From Halichondria panicea (taxonomy: Eukaryota > Porifera > Demospongiae > Suberitida > Halichondriidae): a DNA stretch of 64,000 nucleotides. The DNA lies in NCBI RefSeq assembly GCF_963675165.1, contig NC_087386.1, positions 1,104,931 through 1,168,930 on the forward strand. The letters are read 5' to 3'. This document shows positions 10,362-23,878 of the stretch, in pieces (position 1 is the first letter of the stretch; each line of letters starts with the position of its first letter). A program made the translations under genes and the position numbers. Below the pieces are notes generated by a model. The model was not told the DNA's origin, did not search any database, and was given only the letters and a program-made list of their open reading frames with translations.

Positions 10362-13300
10362 CTAAAGCAGAGGAGAATTACGGCATGGTTAAATCTATAT
10401 ATAAACACCAAAATAGATTAGCTAATAGAGACAGATCAATAGAAACCATATACAGAGTGTGACTGTTCCTAAACTTGTTGACCTCAACAAAAGACGACTT
10501 CTATTATATATGTACATGAGCAGGATGTGTGGCTGAAAGTGTAACCATCAATTGGGAAATTCTTCTCACAAATTAGAAGCTAATGGTCACAGCTCACAGC
10601 TTATGCAAGAGATACATGTGGTCAATAAAACCTTATTGCATACGTTGGTACTGTATTACTAGAATATTTTGCAAGTGAAAAACCTGCGAATCAGCCAAAT
10701 TGGCAGAATTTGACCTTTTGCGATCTAACTATTGTATTCTGGAGGATCGTGTATATTTACTAGTAGTTTTGTGATTTTATTGACCACATAACTTCCAGGG
10801 CTGAACTCAACGCAAATAGGCTTTAGTCGACAATTAAAGCCATCAATTAGGTTTCGTTTATACTCAGTGTGCTATCAGGGTTCTAGTGGGCCAGAAACAG
10901 ACATGCATAGCTACACCATTCTGTCAGAAAAATCACTCACGGGATTTTGCATTCCTATAGCTTCGATGTTGAGGGAAGTGCTGTTGATGTATTTACTGTT
11001 TGTGTATTGCATGACTGGTACAAGTTGCATTAGCTATTGGGAAATAATTTTGTTGACTCGATCATCGACTGATAACCCAATAAAAACATACACATCCCTC
11101 GAGGAAGAATAAAGCTGTTTCTATGGGTACATCACACTTGTTGACCTGCCAGTAGCTAGGAATCATTACTAGTGCATTGGAAACTTATACTGTTGACTCT
11201 ATACAATGATGACTTGCATGGCCTGAGGCATTCCAAAATAAGGAGGAGAGAAAGACATACACAACATCTTCAGGGAACAAACAAGTGACTTGTAAGGACT
11301 CTATGCATTAGTGCATTGGGAGGACTATACGTAAGATGTATAAAGAAGGTTTTAGCTGCAGTTGCTCAATTAGGAGCTAATTAACCTTTAAAGGTACTCA
11401 ATACGTGTGCCAGGCAACAGAATAGCCTCAACAAATAATTATATATTATAGTCCATATCTACATGTACATGCATAATTATATAGTCTATTCCAGAAATAA
11501 CACCTCAGACAGTGGGTACTATCTACAACTACTAAACAGTCCACAAACCCACCTCCACTTCCCACAAAATAGTAACTAAGCTTTAGAGCAGACCTCAAGG
11601 GGCAATTACTGGCAGATACCCAGACCCACTGAGTACTACAGCTAGACCTCTACTACATGTGAGCCAGCTGAACAAATGTGGCATGATTAAAATAGTCCCT
11701 ATAAGGGGTAATCAATGTTCTTAGGTCATTTCCACGCTGTCTAGTGTCTTCTGGTTATTCTTTCTTGCCTCTCTCTTGTTGCTTGAAACTTATGTTCAGG
11801 TGAATCAAAGTTTAGGAATGGTATATAACAACTTTATCCCTATATAATAGCACGAATGAAAATATAGCGAACAACGAGTACATATTATATACATTAGTAC
11901 AGCAAATCGAGTTATACATATAGTACAGCTAGCATTTGTATTTGCATGAGAACCTTGATGTGTATACACACATTAGAACTGTAGCCATTGCACACCCGTT
12001 TACTTGCACTAGCTACATCATACAATTGTGTGTTATCTAATATACTGTTACAAAACACTCGCTGAAATGAGTACGACCAATATAAGGCGTGCAATTGGTT
12101 GCCTTATATGTATACCAAATTGAAGACAAGGCATTTGAACAAACACCTGAAGCAGTAAACATGTTTTTACCAATCAATTGAATTAGCAATCACATGATTG
12201 CTTACAATACAGGGTGGTGGGCAATAAATATCATGAATATCATTTAATGCTGTCATTATTGTCACCCAAAACTCTAAACACATCAGAAGCTCCTCTTTAT
12301 TGCTACAAACAAATAAGCCCTCCCCCCCCTACAAGCAGCACTTGGTGGTGAGAGCTGTGGGAATGCAGTCACATGCAGGATGGATAACACCTATATAGTT
12401 GCAGTATTATATAGTCTCACTAAATGCACTTCAAAGAATTGATCACGACAGGTTTAGCAGTAGTGTGTGTGCAACAACACACTCGAGCTATTGAGTTGTA
12501 AGGCATCTCGATTCATGAGACAGTGTACACAATGGGCACACAGCCAAAGAATATGCACATACAGTGAATTGCAACCTGTGCCATATAATTATTGTATAAT
12601 TGACGATCAATAAGTAATTGAGGCACTTGCAATGAATGCACACATACAACATAACTTAGCTAAGCACTTGGCACAGTATACTTGTAAGTATGTGTGACAC
12701 CGTTCTATAAGAGCAATGAATGACTTGAAAGTGTTTAGAAATGTATTCAGGCACTTGAACCAAGGGGGCCCATTAAGATGCTTGAACCATATGTATGGTA
12801 TGTATGGTGTATATATAGTCAGCTGATTCATATCATGGGCTATAAACACAGACAAAAGATACCCTCTTCATTAATTAATGAATCAGACCATTGTACATAG
12901 TATAAAGCTGAATCTAAGTTACAGGTTCATTAGTACCAGTCATGTGCATGAGAGGCAGGAGGAGACATACACGCTAAATATTGTATACAGCTTACAAGAA
13001 GGGATTTTCATTAGTACTACAGTATGCATGCTGTGTTGCTAGGGTGGGGGAGGGGGTTACCGCATTATAACCAGGCTGCTGAAACTGCATGCTGATACCA
13101 TGAGCTTGTAATTGTGTTAGATGACCTCAGTGTATACGCAGGTATACACGTGAAATACTTGCCGAGAAGCAACAAAAGTAGCATGTCCCCCAGAACCCCC
13201 CCTCCCTAGATGACATGTGTACAGGCACGTACACATAGTGGGGGATTCCCCCTCCTATAAATCATATTTTGCTCCACCCAAGCCCTTTTTGTAATACCAG

Positions 13301-13392
13301 TATCTAATGTTGCTATAGCTACAGATACAGTACAGTACAGTACATTGCACAATGAACAACCATGCTTGTACGTATGAATTGGGAGCACTCAC
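10362..13392. other. Pseudogene intron covering the site of a lost exon
   Basis: This aligns in patches with 45028-48928 of unit 2 but lacks the 166-bp exon found there at 45369-45534. In its place, 10657-10764 resembles the reverse complement of the inverted-repeat element near 63841-63945. The rest is AT-rich with nothing coding. Confidence 0.65.
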
Positions 13393-13502
13393 TTTCTCTA
13401 CACCGCGGTGTGGACCAGCCTCTCAAACTCATCAGCCTCTATCAGCAGCCCTATGATGTAGCTCATCTCATTGTATCTGCTGATACCAGTCAGCATCCTC
13501 AC
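13393..13502 (-). pseudogene. Spatacsin pseudo-exon with 2-bp insertion and stop
   Basis: This matches exon 48929-49036 (RMLTGISRYNEMSYIIGLL, a Spatacsin_C signature) but is 110 bp rather than 108. The extra two bases near 13405 shift the frame and give TAG just before the donor. Confidence 0.9.
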
Positions 13503-13727
13503 CTGTACGTACATGAAGTAAAGAGCATGTTCATACACACAAAATACAGTACAATTAACACATGTACAGTATCGCTTACATTATAAGGGCGGAAAAATAT
13601 TTGGTTTTCCTGTAAGCAAAACAAAAGCCATAACTATACAGCACGCTGGGATAACCAGACCACTGCAACTGTTCTGGTAATGATAATTATATATTCCCAG
13701 GGCTGTGAATAGGCTCAGTCTAACCAG

Positions 13728-13892
13728 TGCACACGTCCGTGGTGATTATATTGATACTCCCCTTGGAAACACACCTCATGCACACGTCCGTGGTGATTAT
13801 TCATACTCCCCTTGGAAACACACCTCATGCACACGTCCGTGGTGATTATTCATACTCCCCTTGGAAACACACCTCATGCACACGTCGTGGTG
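13728..13892. repeat. ~49-bp minisatellite, 3-4 units
   Basis: The unit contains cacacgtccgtggtgatta and ccccttggaaacacacctca. It lies in an intron of the pseudogene and is not seen in the unit 2 intron. Confidence 0.85.
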
Positions 13893-14604
13893 ATTTAGTG
13901 CCCTTGGCTCAATCTGATAACTCCCCTTGGAAAGAACCTACAAGTGTCCCCTATAACGAGCACTAAAGCCCTAGCTTAATTGCAACAGCTGATTATTGTA
14001 GGCAAACATTGAAGCCTATTGACAAACTGATCCCATTATTTGTTAACAGATATCCCCATAATACACAATGGTTATCTTACAATATTAATTATAACTGCAG
14101 GGTAGCTTTTAAGAGAATAACTCTGTTATTGTTCATTGGAATGGTCTCATTGGAATAGCCTTAATAATACGTACATGTACATAGTATACAAGTCTTGGAC
14201 ATGGTGCTGATAAACCAGAATTCACTTTTTCTGGAATGTGCACGTATATAAGAAACATTTAAATCAAAATGAGTTCTTATGTAACACTTAATAGCTATTA
14301 GGAAGTTTTCTTTACTGTATTGCAAGTCTATGCATGGGTGCATATGGTTGCATGGTTGCATGCACAATACATAGAATACGTGACTATAGGGACAGTTGCA
14401 TGGGTACAAGGTACAGTGAAGGGGACTGGAGCAGCAGAGCATGACTTGGCAATGACTTGGCATCAGCTGATTCCAACCATATTGGTTGCCAAGATATCTA
14501 GCTATGAGTTTAGGAATGTGTAACTAGGAAGCTACTGCTTATTGTGTGGTTCTGTGGGTTTGTATCATTCTCCCAAATTTAGGAAATTGTAGTTAAAGCC
14601 TTAC

Positions 14605-14766
14605 CTTGACTTAGTGTGTCTACAGAGACGAGTAACTTTGCCATTGAGAGGAGACTGTTGCCGAGGTAGGTGTGGTCTTGGATGAGGTGTGCTATCATGG
14701 CCTGGAAGTCACGACTGGTGGTGTGGGGGTGGTACACAGAGGCCTTGGGGGAGTCTCGGCCATTGC
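14605..14766 (-). pseudogene. Spatacsin pseudo-exon beside a GT/GGAGGGTGT tract
   Basis: This equals exon 50170-50331 (RDFQAMIAHLIQDHT). It stays open. Its acceptor is CA-repeat sequence on the coding strand; the tract at 14767-14850 is GT/GGAGGGTGT on the plus strand. The next exon (unit 2 49586-49728) is deleted in this copy. Confidence 0.8.
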
Positions 14767-16068
14767 CTGTGTGTGTGTGTGTGGAGGGTGTGTGTATGTG
14801 GGTGGAGGGTGTGTGAGTGGGTGGAGGGTGTGTGTGTGGAGGGGGGGGCAATATTGTATGAATTAAAAGCACACAGCTACTGCAATTCTACAATCCATTC
14901 TACTGTATTGTACTTTTTCTGTATTCTACCCATTAATTCTACTGCAATTCTACTATCCGTTCCACAACAATTCTACTGTTTCTACTGACATTCTCATTGT
15001 ATTGTAATTGTACGACCCATTCAACCTACTGTGACTAAACTGACTGCATTATGCTCACAAGGTCCAATCACATATTTGTGTGGGTGTAGCTGAGTGTGTG
15101 TGTACAGAGATGGTTGCCTATAGGTTGCAAAGAATGCAAATTGTGGTGGCCACAATGAGAGGTGAGGTATATACACTAAAGCTGTTGTTTTGAAACTTGA
15201 TGCATGTCTAATGTTCAGTGCAGGTGCTGTGTTCACTATAATTGTTTTACAATCCCCCACAGCTATAGCCTGAAGCACATGATTATCATGGCTGTTCGAA
15301 TATTACCTTACAAGGAAATTCTAAGAGGACTGCTACTAGTCATAACAGTGGCATCCAACTATAGGCTATGGGAAATATGCCTTCAGATTAAAATTGTTTT
15401 ATTGATGCTAAAGAAACCACAACTTTTAATAATATTATATAAAATATGCACATGTTGTATTAAGTAACCATATAACTCACTCTTCCCTGCCAGCCCAGTG
15501 GCCACCATATTGGCTAAGTATCCCACAACCTGCAGACAACACAAACAATGACATTATCACTCACACTCACTCGTGTTTGACAACATACGTACACACACAC
15601 TTATTCTAATGGGCCAGCTGGGAAGTTATGACTACAGTAAACAGTAGAGCCCATTATTACCGTTGCTGTTGGTAAGCAACTGATAGGTAGCCATGGGTAC
15701 TATTGGATTAGGCCATGAGTACAACATTCCATTCACTATAATGCAGGCTGGGGGTCATTATGTGTCAGCAGCGTAATTCACATAATTCACATAATCCTAT
15801 TAATCATTAATTTTAGTCAAATCACGGATGTAATAACAATCAGACAAAGTTTTGTAAACTGTTATTGAATATCTCCAAGGGCAACATAATCGCAGTATAC
15901 GATATCAGACACTAATTGAGACCATAGTGAGAGAAAATATAAAAAACATGCCTGAAATTGCATAACAAACGTCACAGCATTGTACACGAGAAATAAATAC
16001 TTCAACTATACCAAATCCATATATTGACATGAAGTATACATGCACAGCCTATATAGACATGGACTCAC

Positions 16069-16206
16069 CAGCTGGGGCTCCAGGTTGCGCACTTTAATGT
16101 ACTGTCCAGCGAGGTTGTTCTTCTCAGGAAGGTTCTTTGAGAGGATGATGGTGAGAGTGTCAAAGGGATCTCTGTTGACAATGGAGGCATAAGGTGTACG
16201 CAGAGC
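16069..16206 (-). pseudogene. Spatacsin pseudo-exon lacking its acceptor AG
   Basis: This corresponds to 51286-51423 (NRDPFDTLTIILSK). In unit 2 the exon is preceded by CCCACAG. Here the coding strand reads ATTGT immediately before GCTCTG. The adjoining 1.6 kb of unit 2, including the GT microsatellite and exon 52503-52739, is absent. Confidence 0.85.
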
Positions 16207-19200
16207 ACAATTGCATGGTTAAGCTCAAAAGAAACCCCAGCTGTTAAAGGTCAGCCTTTATACATGTATGTATATTATATAGACTAGTGGTGTTAAAGTA
16301 TTTGTGGTCTATCCTTAGCTACTACTAAAATTCATTTCTCAGTGTACCCAGTCAGGTACACAGTGTTCTAGTGATGTCACACCTAGTCACAGTATTACTT
16401 AATTACAATTCTTATATATAGAATGAGGGGATTTATAAACCATATGCCTTTTTATGTTGATAAGGAAAGCCATAAGAAGAATGACAATAATTTGGGTGTC
16501 ACAAAAACCACTTATGACACACGATGACACTGAGTGGGACATGATTAATACATTATAATAGAATCCCATTTCATAATTAAACCAGAGTGGGACATTCAAG
16601 TTGCATGAGATCATGATCACGGCAGTTAACATGTACAGCTGCGTGCTTAGAACAGTTGCCATGACTTCTAATTTGATGAACTCCCTTTAATCTTATTTAT
16701 GAAGGACGGAAGTTTGCCAACCAAAGGACACTCTACATTAGCTATAAGTCATGTGGTATGAGTGGTCCCAACTCACAGTGATCACTGCAACTATAAATGC
16801 TTAACTGCCAAGTACTTGTGTATTGTCCAACTATACCACGTACATGTATAGAATTAAGTTGAAGGGCATTATGAGCATTATGGCTTCCTTATAATTCCTG
16901 TCCAACATTCCATTTAGCAATTCACTATTATTGGTTTTCTCGTAACAATTACATGGAAACTGTGGTTGTATTAAGGAAAGCCAGAGGCATAGAAACATGA
17001 CTTGTGATGTCACAAAAGGTGGATGGAGCCACCTGTGTGAAGTGATGCATGCACTTCACATGAATAACGACTTTAGATACCACACTGACTTTACGTAATA
17101 ATTATCACTAGCCGTTATGGTAAGCTAGTGTTAGCATAAATTGTTATATTTGTTACCTGAGATCAAAATACGTATACATGCACACATATAATTATCTGGT
17201 GATCTTCAACTCACACAGTTATTTGTGGAATAGAAAGCAGTCAGTTAATTTAATAAGAGGCACAGCTGAATAAACATATCATGTCTATCAACAAGGATGT
17301 TGTGTTATCAATTACTATGTATACTTTGTTTGCAAGATAATGCACAAGTCAGGTGTTGGCAGTTGCTGAAAGCTCCCAAAACACACATCACAAAGGCGAT
17401 TAATAAACAACCCAAGTTATTATAAATACAGTACACACACCACGTACAATAGACACTACACATAGACAGAATTGCCGACAAAAAAATAATGACAAATAAA
17501 GCAGGGAAGCTTTATAAAATATGCCGCGTAAACCAAATGCCACAATTGATCACTTCAGGACAGCTACCATAGACCCACAATTGTCAACCATTGGGCACTA
17601 GAATTAAGACACACAACCATAGACCATTGGGGCAAAAAAATAAGAAATGTAAATAAGAATGCTGAACGGACAAGGCCTTGTCCGTTAAAGGGAAATCAAT
17701 GCCTTTATGTTGATAAGGAAAGCCATAAGAAGAATGACAATATTATGGGTGTCAAAAAACCACTTGACACCCGATGACCCTGAGTGGGAAAAGATTAATA
17801 ATAATCCCATTTCAACAAGAGTGGGCCGTTCAAGTTGCATGAGATCATGATCACGGCAATTAACATGTACAGCTGCGTGCCCTGTACATACATGTACGTA
17901 TAAGATTCTAATTAAAAGCCAGTTACAAACACAACAGGAGTGTCAGCTTTACCTTGCAGGTGGCCATTCAACATAACTACGCATACGTGTTATAATATAG
18001 GTGGGTAATGTAGGGACAAGTTGTTTACATAAAGACAATCACTACAACACCGGATGAGTGGCCTAACCACACAAGACGCTCCACAAAGGTTTTGGGGACC
18101 GGACCAGAAAGCATAGTCCCATTAACATAATTATGCCAGAAACGCACCTTATTAGAACAGTTGCCATGACTCTAATTTGTTGAACTCCCTTTAATCTAGA
18201 CATGCAGTCAGGGATGAATGGCCATGTACATTAATTAGTTCCCAGCCCCTCCCTCCCTCCTGGTGAATTAAGCTAGGACATACGTACATTACACTGAATG
18301 GGACTGATTCCCACGCACTACATTGTGAATGCGATTATCAATAAGCCATGTGCTCAGACAAAGCACATTGTAATTACCTATTGTATAGTAAGCATGCTTA
18401 CATTCCGCAATATGACCTCAACAGGAACAAACCTTTAGATACGTGTTTATAAACAACTAGGTACTAAATAACACCCAGAGGTCAACATGATTATGCCAGT
18501 CAACTGAGGGAACATACACTATACATGTCTGAACAAGAGCAGCTGAATAAACACACACACCTTATCACAACGTATCATATTAAACAAAGTAAGCTTACTG
18601 CTGAGGAATTTTAATGACAAAAAAATTTCCCTCTTAGGGGGGTCAAATTTTGTGAGGGGTCATAACGAAAGTTGCTATTTTATGTTATCATGCACCTGAC
18701 AGCAAGTACGAAGGTTTCACTAGCCCCCTTGACACGCAGGAGAAGCCTTACATAAATACCCCCAGACACGGAATATGGAGGCCCAGAACTAGGGGCACAA
18801 TTAACATCAATCTCCTGATAAGAATTTCCGAGAAAAGAATTCATAACAACACATACAAGCAGGAAGTAAGTTTGCCAACCAAAGGACACTACGTACACGA
18901 ACTCGCACAGTATACGTGAGTACTTGGGTATTGCCCAACTACAAGTAGAGAAGTTGAAGGATTATGAATTCCATGTATTGTATATTGTACCAAAGGTACG
19001 CTTTCTTTTGGGACAGACCCGATGTACGTATCCACTGCCCATGATATCAATTCCTGTCCTAAATAATTATTTTGTTACTGTTATTACTCCCAGGTGACGT
19101 AGGGAGAGTGATGTGGTTGCTAGGGCCATCAGAATAGTGTAATCTGCACGTTACACAATGGTTTTCAGAACACCTATTGCATTGTAACAGTTGGATAGCT

Positions 19201-19462
19201 TAAAACAAGCCCATCACACTCAGACATTGTATGTATGGTACTACTCATAGCATTGCCAGGGTGCCACTAAGCATGCAGCTATACAAAAGGTCATTAAAAT
19301 TAACAGCAACATTCCTATTGCATTGTAAACACTTTGAAAGTTCAAAACAAGCCTATCAGCTGTTAAAGATCAGAAGTTCATGTACAAATTAAGTCATTTT
19401 GTGTGGTCATGCTATTGACCCTATCACTGCACTCCACTAAAATTCATTTCTTATCAGGTATA

Positions 19463-19676
19463 TACCGTATAGCGTGTAATTTTCGTGGGGCAAAATATTC
19501 GTGGTTTACGTGGTTGGAGGTTTGACCACGAATATTTTACCCACGAATGAAGCGACCTTGCCTACCTTTACCTGCAGTGCAAGCTCCAACCACAAAAATA
19601 TTACTCCCACGAAATGTCACAATATTGCTGAACCACGAATATTTTGTCCCCCGAAAATTACCCGCTATATGGTATA
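19463..19676. mobile_element. MITE with TIR ATACCGTATAGCGTGTAATT, copy 1
   Basis: The ends are inverted copies (ATACCGTATAGCG ... CGCTATATGGTAT) and the arms contain repeated ACGAATATTTT blocks. TA flanks both ends. It is non-coding. Copied to 20576-20790 by the local tandem duplication. Confidence 0.8.
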
Positions 19677-20333
19677 GGCCTTACACAAACTCATGTTATT
19701 CAGGCTTAGTGCTTTTATTATACCAACATTTGCCTATCTATTAGCAAGAGTTCATTAGGATGAATGATGAACTCTTGCTATTAGCTATAGGAGGCTTGAC
19801 TATTAAGGCATTGCTCCAAGGGTTACCTATTAGTCTCAAAATAATGCCAGCATAATTGGGCAAGGCCTAGTCAGGTACACAGTGAACCTTCTGTTCGAGC
19901 GGTGTCATACCTAGTCACAGTATCACTTGCAAATTCAATTACATCTACATGTGCAAATTGATAGAAAGGGGATTTATTTCAAGGCCCATGAGGAAAGCCA
20001 CAAGAGGCATGACATGTGATGTCACAAAGGGTGTAGTGTATTTATAGCCAGTCACCTAGCGCCTGTGAGCTGATGAGACAAGATGGCAGCTTATAATTAT
20101 AGACATCCCATAAAGCACAGTAGTGGCATATTACATACATACCCTGCTTGAGCAAAGTCAATTCAGTAGCAGCCATGTATATACATATATATAGCGACTC
20201 AAAACAAGGAATTAAGTTACTACATCCAAGTGCCCTATAGACATAGACCCCAGCAAAACCTGGATTGATTAGAAATCAATAGAAATCAATTAACAACAAA
20301 ATGACTTGTTTATTCAGCTGCTCTTGTTCAGGT

Positions 20334-20461
20334 ACAGAGGATTTCAGGTTGGTTGGCAGAAGTTAAACTGCAGTCAGCCATGACCACGAAACACACAGTG
20401 TGTGGTCATGGTTGACTGCACTTCAATTTTTAACTTCTGCCAACCAACCTGAAATCCTCTG
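20334..20461. mobile_element. 128-bp near-perfect palindromic element
   Basis: Left arm 20334-20367 (ACAGAGGATTTCAGGTTGGT...) is inverted at 20428-20461, and the interior is also largely self-complementary. It lies between the two copies of the tandem block. Confidence 0.8.
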
Positions 20462-20575
20462 TCCTGTGTGTTTTTGGGAGTGAAATAAACTTTTTTTTTT
20501 TTTTTTCATTTTGTGCGGTCATGCTATTGCTATTGCCTATCACTGCACTCCACTAAAATTCATTTCTTATCAGGT

Positions 20576-20790
20576 ATATACCGTATAGCGTGTAATTTTC
20601 GTGGGGCAAAATATTCATGGTTTACGTGGTTGAAGGTATGACCACGAATATTTTACCCACGAATGAAGCGACCTTGCCTACCTTTACCTGCAGTGCAAGC
20701 TCCAACCACAAAAATATTACCCACGAAATGTCTCAATATTGCTGAACCACAAATATTTTGTCCCCCGAAAATTACCCGCTATACGGTATA
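20576..20790. mobile_element. MITE with TIR ATACCGTATAGCGTGTAATT, copy 2
   Basis: Second copy of the 19463-19676 element with small differences. Present because the surrounding block was duplicated. Confidence 0.8.
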
Positions 20791-22933
20791 TAGGCCTTGC
20801 ACAAAATTAATTATGCTAATTTTACCTATTATTAGGCTACTTACGGTCTTTTGATTCTCACCTTAGACTTTACTTCGTTATACCAATGAGAATTATATTG
20901 CAACATTACACAAGTTTCTATAAATTTTCTAAGGAACTTTAAAACAATTTTTTGGCACAGAAAACTTTCTAAAAACAAAATGGGTCAACTGTTAAGCATT
21001 ACTCATGTTATTCAGGCTTAGTGCTATTATACCAACATTTGCCTATCTATTAGCAAGAGTTCATTAGGATGAATGATGAACTCTTGCTATTAGCTATAGG
21101 AGGCTTGACTATTAAGGCATTGCTCCAAGGGTTACCTATTAGTCTCAAAATAATGCTGGCATAATTGGGCAAGGCCTAGTCAGGTACACACAGTGAACCT
21201 TCTGTTCGAGCAGTGTCATACCTAGTCACAGTATCACTTGCAAATTCAATTACATCTACATGTGCATAAAAATGCAAATACAAATTGATAGAAAGGGGAT
21301 TTATTTCAAGGCCCATAAGGAAAGCCACAAGAGGCATGACATGTGATGTCACAAAGGTTGTAGTGTATTTATAGCCAGTCACCTAGCGCCTGTGAGCTGA
21401 TGAGACAAGATGGCAGCTTATAATTATAGACATCCCATAAACCACAGTAGTGGCATATTACATACATACCATACTTGAGCAAAGTCAATTCAGTAGCAGC
21501 CATGTATGTACATATATATAGCGACTCAAAACAAGGAATTAAGTTAATACATCCAAGTGCCCTATAGACATAGACCCCAGCAAAACCTGGATTGATTAGA
21601 AATCAATTAACAACAAGGGTAAAAATAACCTTCTTTGGGTGGTCGTTCCTGACAGGCCGAGTCATTATAATAAGATATTCATAGCATAATTTTTCATATA
21701 TACCGGTCTTTAAACAACAATAACTGATTGTTTACATGTCTGCACGGGTGGCCTAATTACCGCTGAAGGGTTCTACAAAGGTTTAAGTTTGGGGACTGAA
21801 ATCAATAGCAATATCAATAATGTACACGCAGCATTATAGATTCTCAGTTGATAAGGGAAAATATCATACGGAGTGTTTATATAGTCACCCTAGCTGTGAC
21901 ATCATCGGGTACAATTATACTGTCATGTACGTTCACCAAGAGATTGTCACGGAAACTGCGTGACATGCACAGACTATAGCAGTAAATAAAGGTAAACTAG
22001 AAAATACAATAATTCCTCTACTGACATCGTAAGCATTCAGAGCTCCCTTACTTCAAATATTGACCATATCCCTGTTATTAACATGCAGCAGAATCAACAG
22101 GCAAACCTTCCCAGCTGCAAATGGCTTATGCAATTATAGACAGTTGAAAGTACTCGATCACTTCAGTCTAACATCATTATCTCAATCAATACACAGTGAA
22201 CCTTGAGTCCAGTGATATCCTACGTGCCTAGTCACAGTTCTTACCATGGGAGGTAACTATTGCATATGCACGTTTATCATGGAAGTGGGATTTCAAAGGG
22301 ACCTACTGTGTATTCTAGAATGTTCTAGATTCACTTGATGGGGGAAATTAAGTCATACAGAGACATAATTTATAATTATGACATCACTGATGTCACAAAG
22401 AGTGTCCACTTTGAAAGCAGCAATGACTATACCGGTATGCCCATACGCACCAATACAGGATGACAGAGTTGCGTATGGCAATCAACATCCACAAAGAGTA
22501 GCACTGTTTACAGCGCACTGCACTGCACTTATAATGACATCCTATAGTGCCACGTACACATTAGATGCAAAATGCACAAGAAAGAATACATCAGTCATTG
22601 ATAATATTCACAGAGTTCAACTGTGTGTACACAACACACAGGAGTGCAACCTTTACTTTGGGTGGCCATCCCTGTCAACTCAACATGTGTATACAGTCAT
22701 ATTCATGTAAGCAACAACACTGTATAACATAACTGGTTGTTTATAGCCTCCCCCGGGAAACAAGGACCTGGTTGTAGATCGGACTTGATAACATTGCACA
22801 GTAACTCAACAGGGCCTTTTATACAATCATACTAGCTCATTAATTTATCACCGAATAAACCCAGAGGTCAAAAATATTATGTATACATCCTCATCAACTT
22901 GAGTGCATGTACATAATAATGTAATCAGCTTTA

Positions 22934-23042
22934 CCGTATTCCTCGTGCCACCCAGCTCTCGTGTGGTTACCCCTCGTGCCACCCATGCTCTCGTGTGGTT
23001 ACCCCTCGTGCCACCCATGCTCTCGTGTGGTTACCCCTCGAG
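22934..23042. repeat. 33-bp minisatellite, three units
   Basis: Unit ctctcgtgtggttacccctc plus gtgccacccatg, repeated head to tail without spacers. Intronic. Confidence 0.85.
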
Positions 23043-23878
23043 GCATAACAACACATATTATACTTAAGCAAAAACAACTGAATACAAACACAACCAACTG
23101 AGCGCTTTATGACAAACAAATTCCAACTGCACGTACACAGAATATGGACACACAGAGAGTTAAAACGAATTTCCGAGAAAGAATCACATAAATGCAGGAA
23201 AGCATGGGAAGTAACCATTTGTTACTATATGAATTTTAACAAAAATTGCTTTCTCAAACTGAATTTCGTTCTCAGGCTATTTATGGCAAGCTAGCTAGCT
23301 AACTACTTACAAGCAGGCATTGTCAGCACAACTATATATTGGTTACCTGCGGTTGTCGTACATGCATCATCTCTTACATAAGAATAGAGTTAATTAGACA
23401 CAGCTGAATAAACACATCGATCATGTCTATCAACAAACAAAGTGTTCTTTATTGAGAATTAAAAGCTACGTAAGGGACTTATGCATGGACCATTTGTTTG
23501 TCAATTCACCAGTGTACTTATAGCCACTAGCTGAAAGCTGATTTCAGTCCCAAAAACACACAGGCATATAGCATTAAATAAACCTGAGTATCCTTACAGT
23601 ACACATACATACACACATGCACACACTATAACAAGATACTAGTACATTAATTATTGATTACAAATTAAACAGAGAAGCTTTAAGTTATTATGTCTGCATG
23701 GTAATGGAGAGGAGAGGGTTCATTCAAGCTTGGCCAACTTTTATTGCAAAGAAAAACCACAACCATAGACCCAGAAGCCCGCCAACCATTAGGGCACTAG
23801 AAGGGTAACTTTAGGACGGCCATAAGTTGCTTTCCACATAGCTCAGAGAACCAACACCAAACTAGGTACCAGACTCAC

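Larger units (their letters stand above)
19390..21605. repeat. Intronic tandem duplication of a ~0.9-1.1 kb block
   Basis: Long stretches recur in order: cattcatttcttatcaggta near 19440 and 20560; tattcaggcttagtgc near 19702 and 21010; gcaaggcctagtcaggtac near 19861 and 21169; the run ending near 20280 recurs to 21600. The second copy has an added AT-rich segment (about 20800-21000). Confidence 0.85.
16207..23878. other. Large pseudogene intron, repeat-rich, no exons found
   Basis: This 7.7-kb stretch replaces the 1.08-kb and 4.05-kb introns of unit 2 (51424-52502, 52740-56790) and has lost the exon between them. It contains an internal tandem duplication (about 19390-20290 repeated at about 20511-21605), two related MITEs, a palindromic MITE and a minisatellite. 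Open frames inside, such as 22378-22710, match no family I know and have no splice context. Confidence 0.7.

Noticed and set aside
22378-22710. 110-codon plus-strand open frame in the large pseudogene intron
   Set aside because: No recognised motif, no splice context and no counterpart in unit 2; chance open frame.
22934-23042. Regular ~33-bp repeats that might suggest a CRISPR array
   Set aside because: Units are head to tail with no unique spacers, in a eukaryotic intron. A minisatellite.
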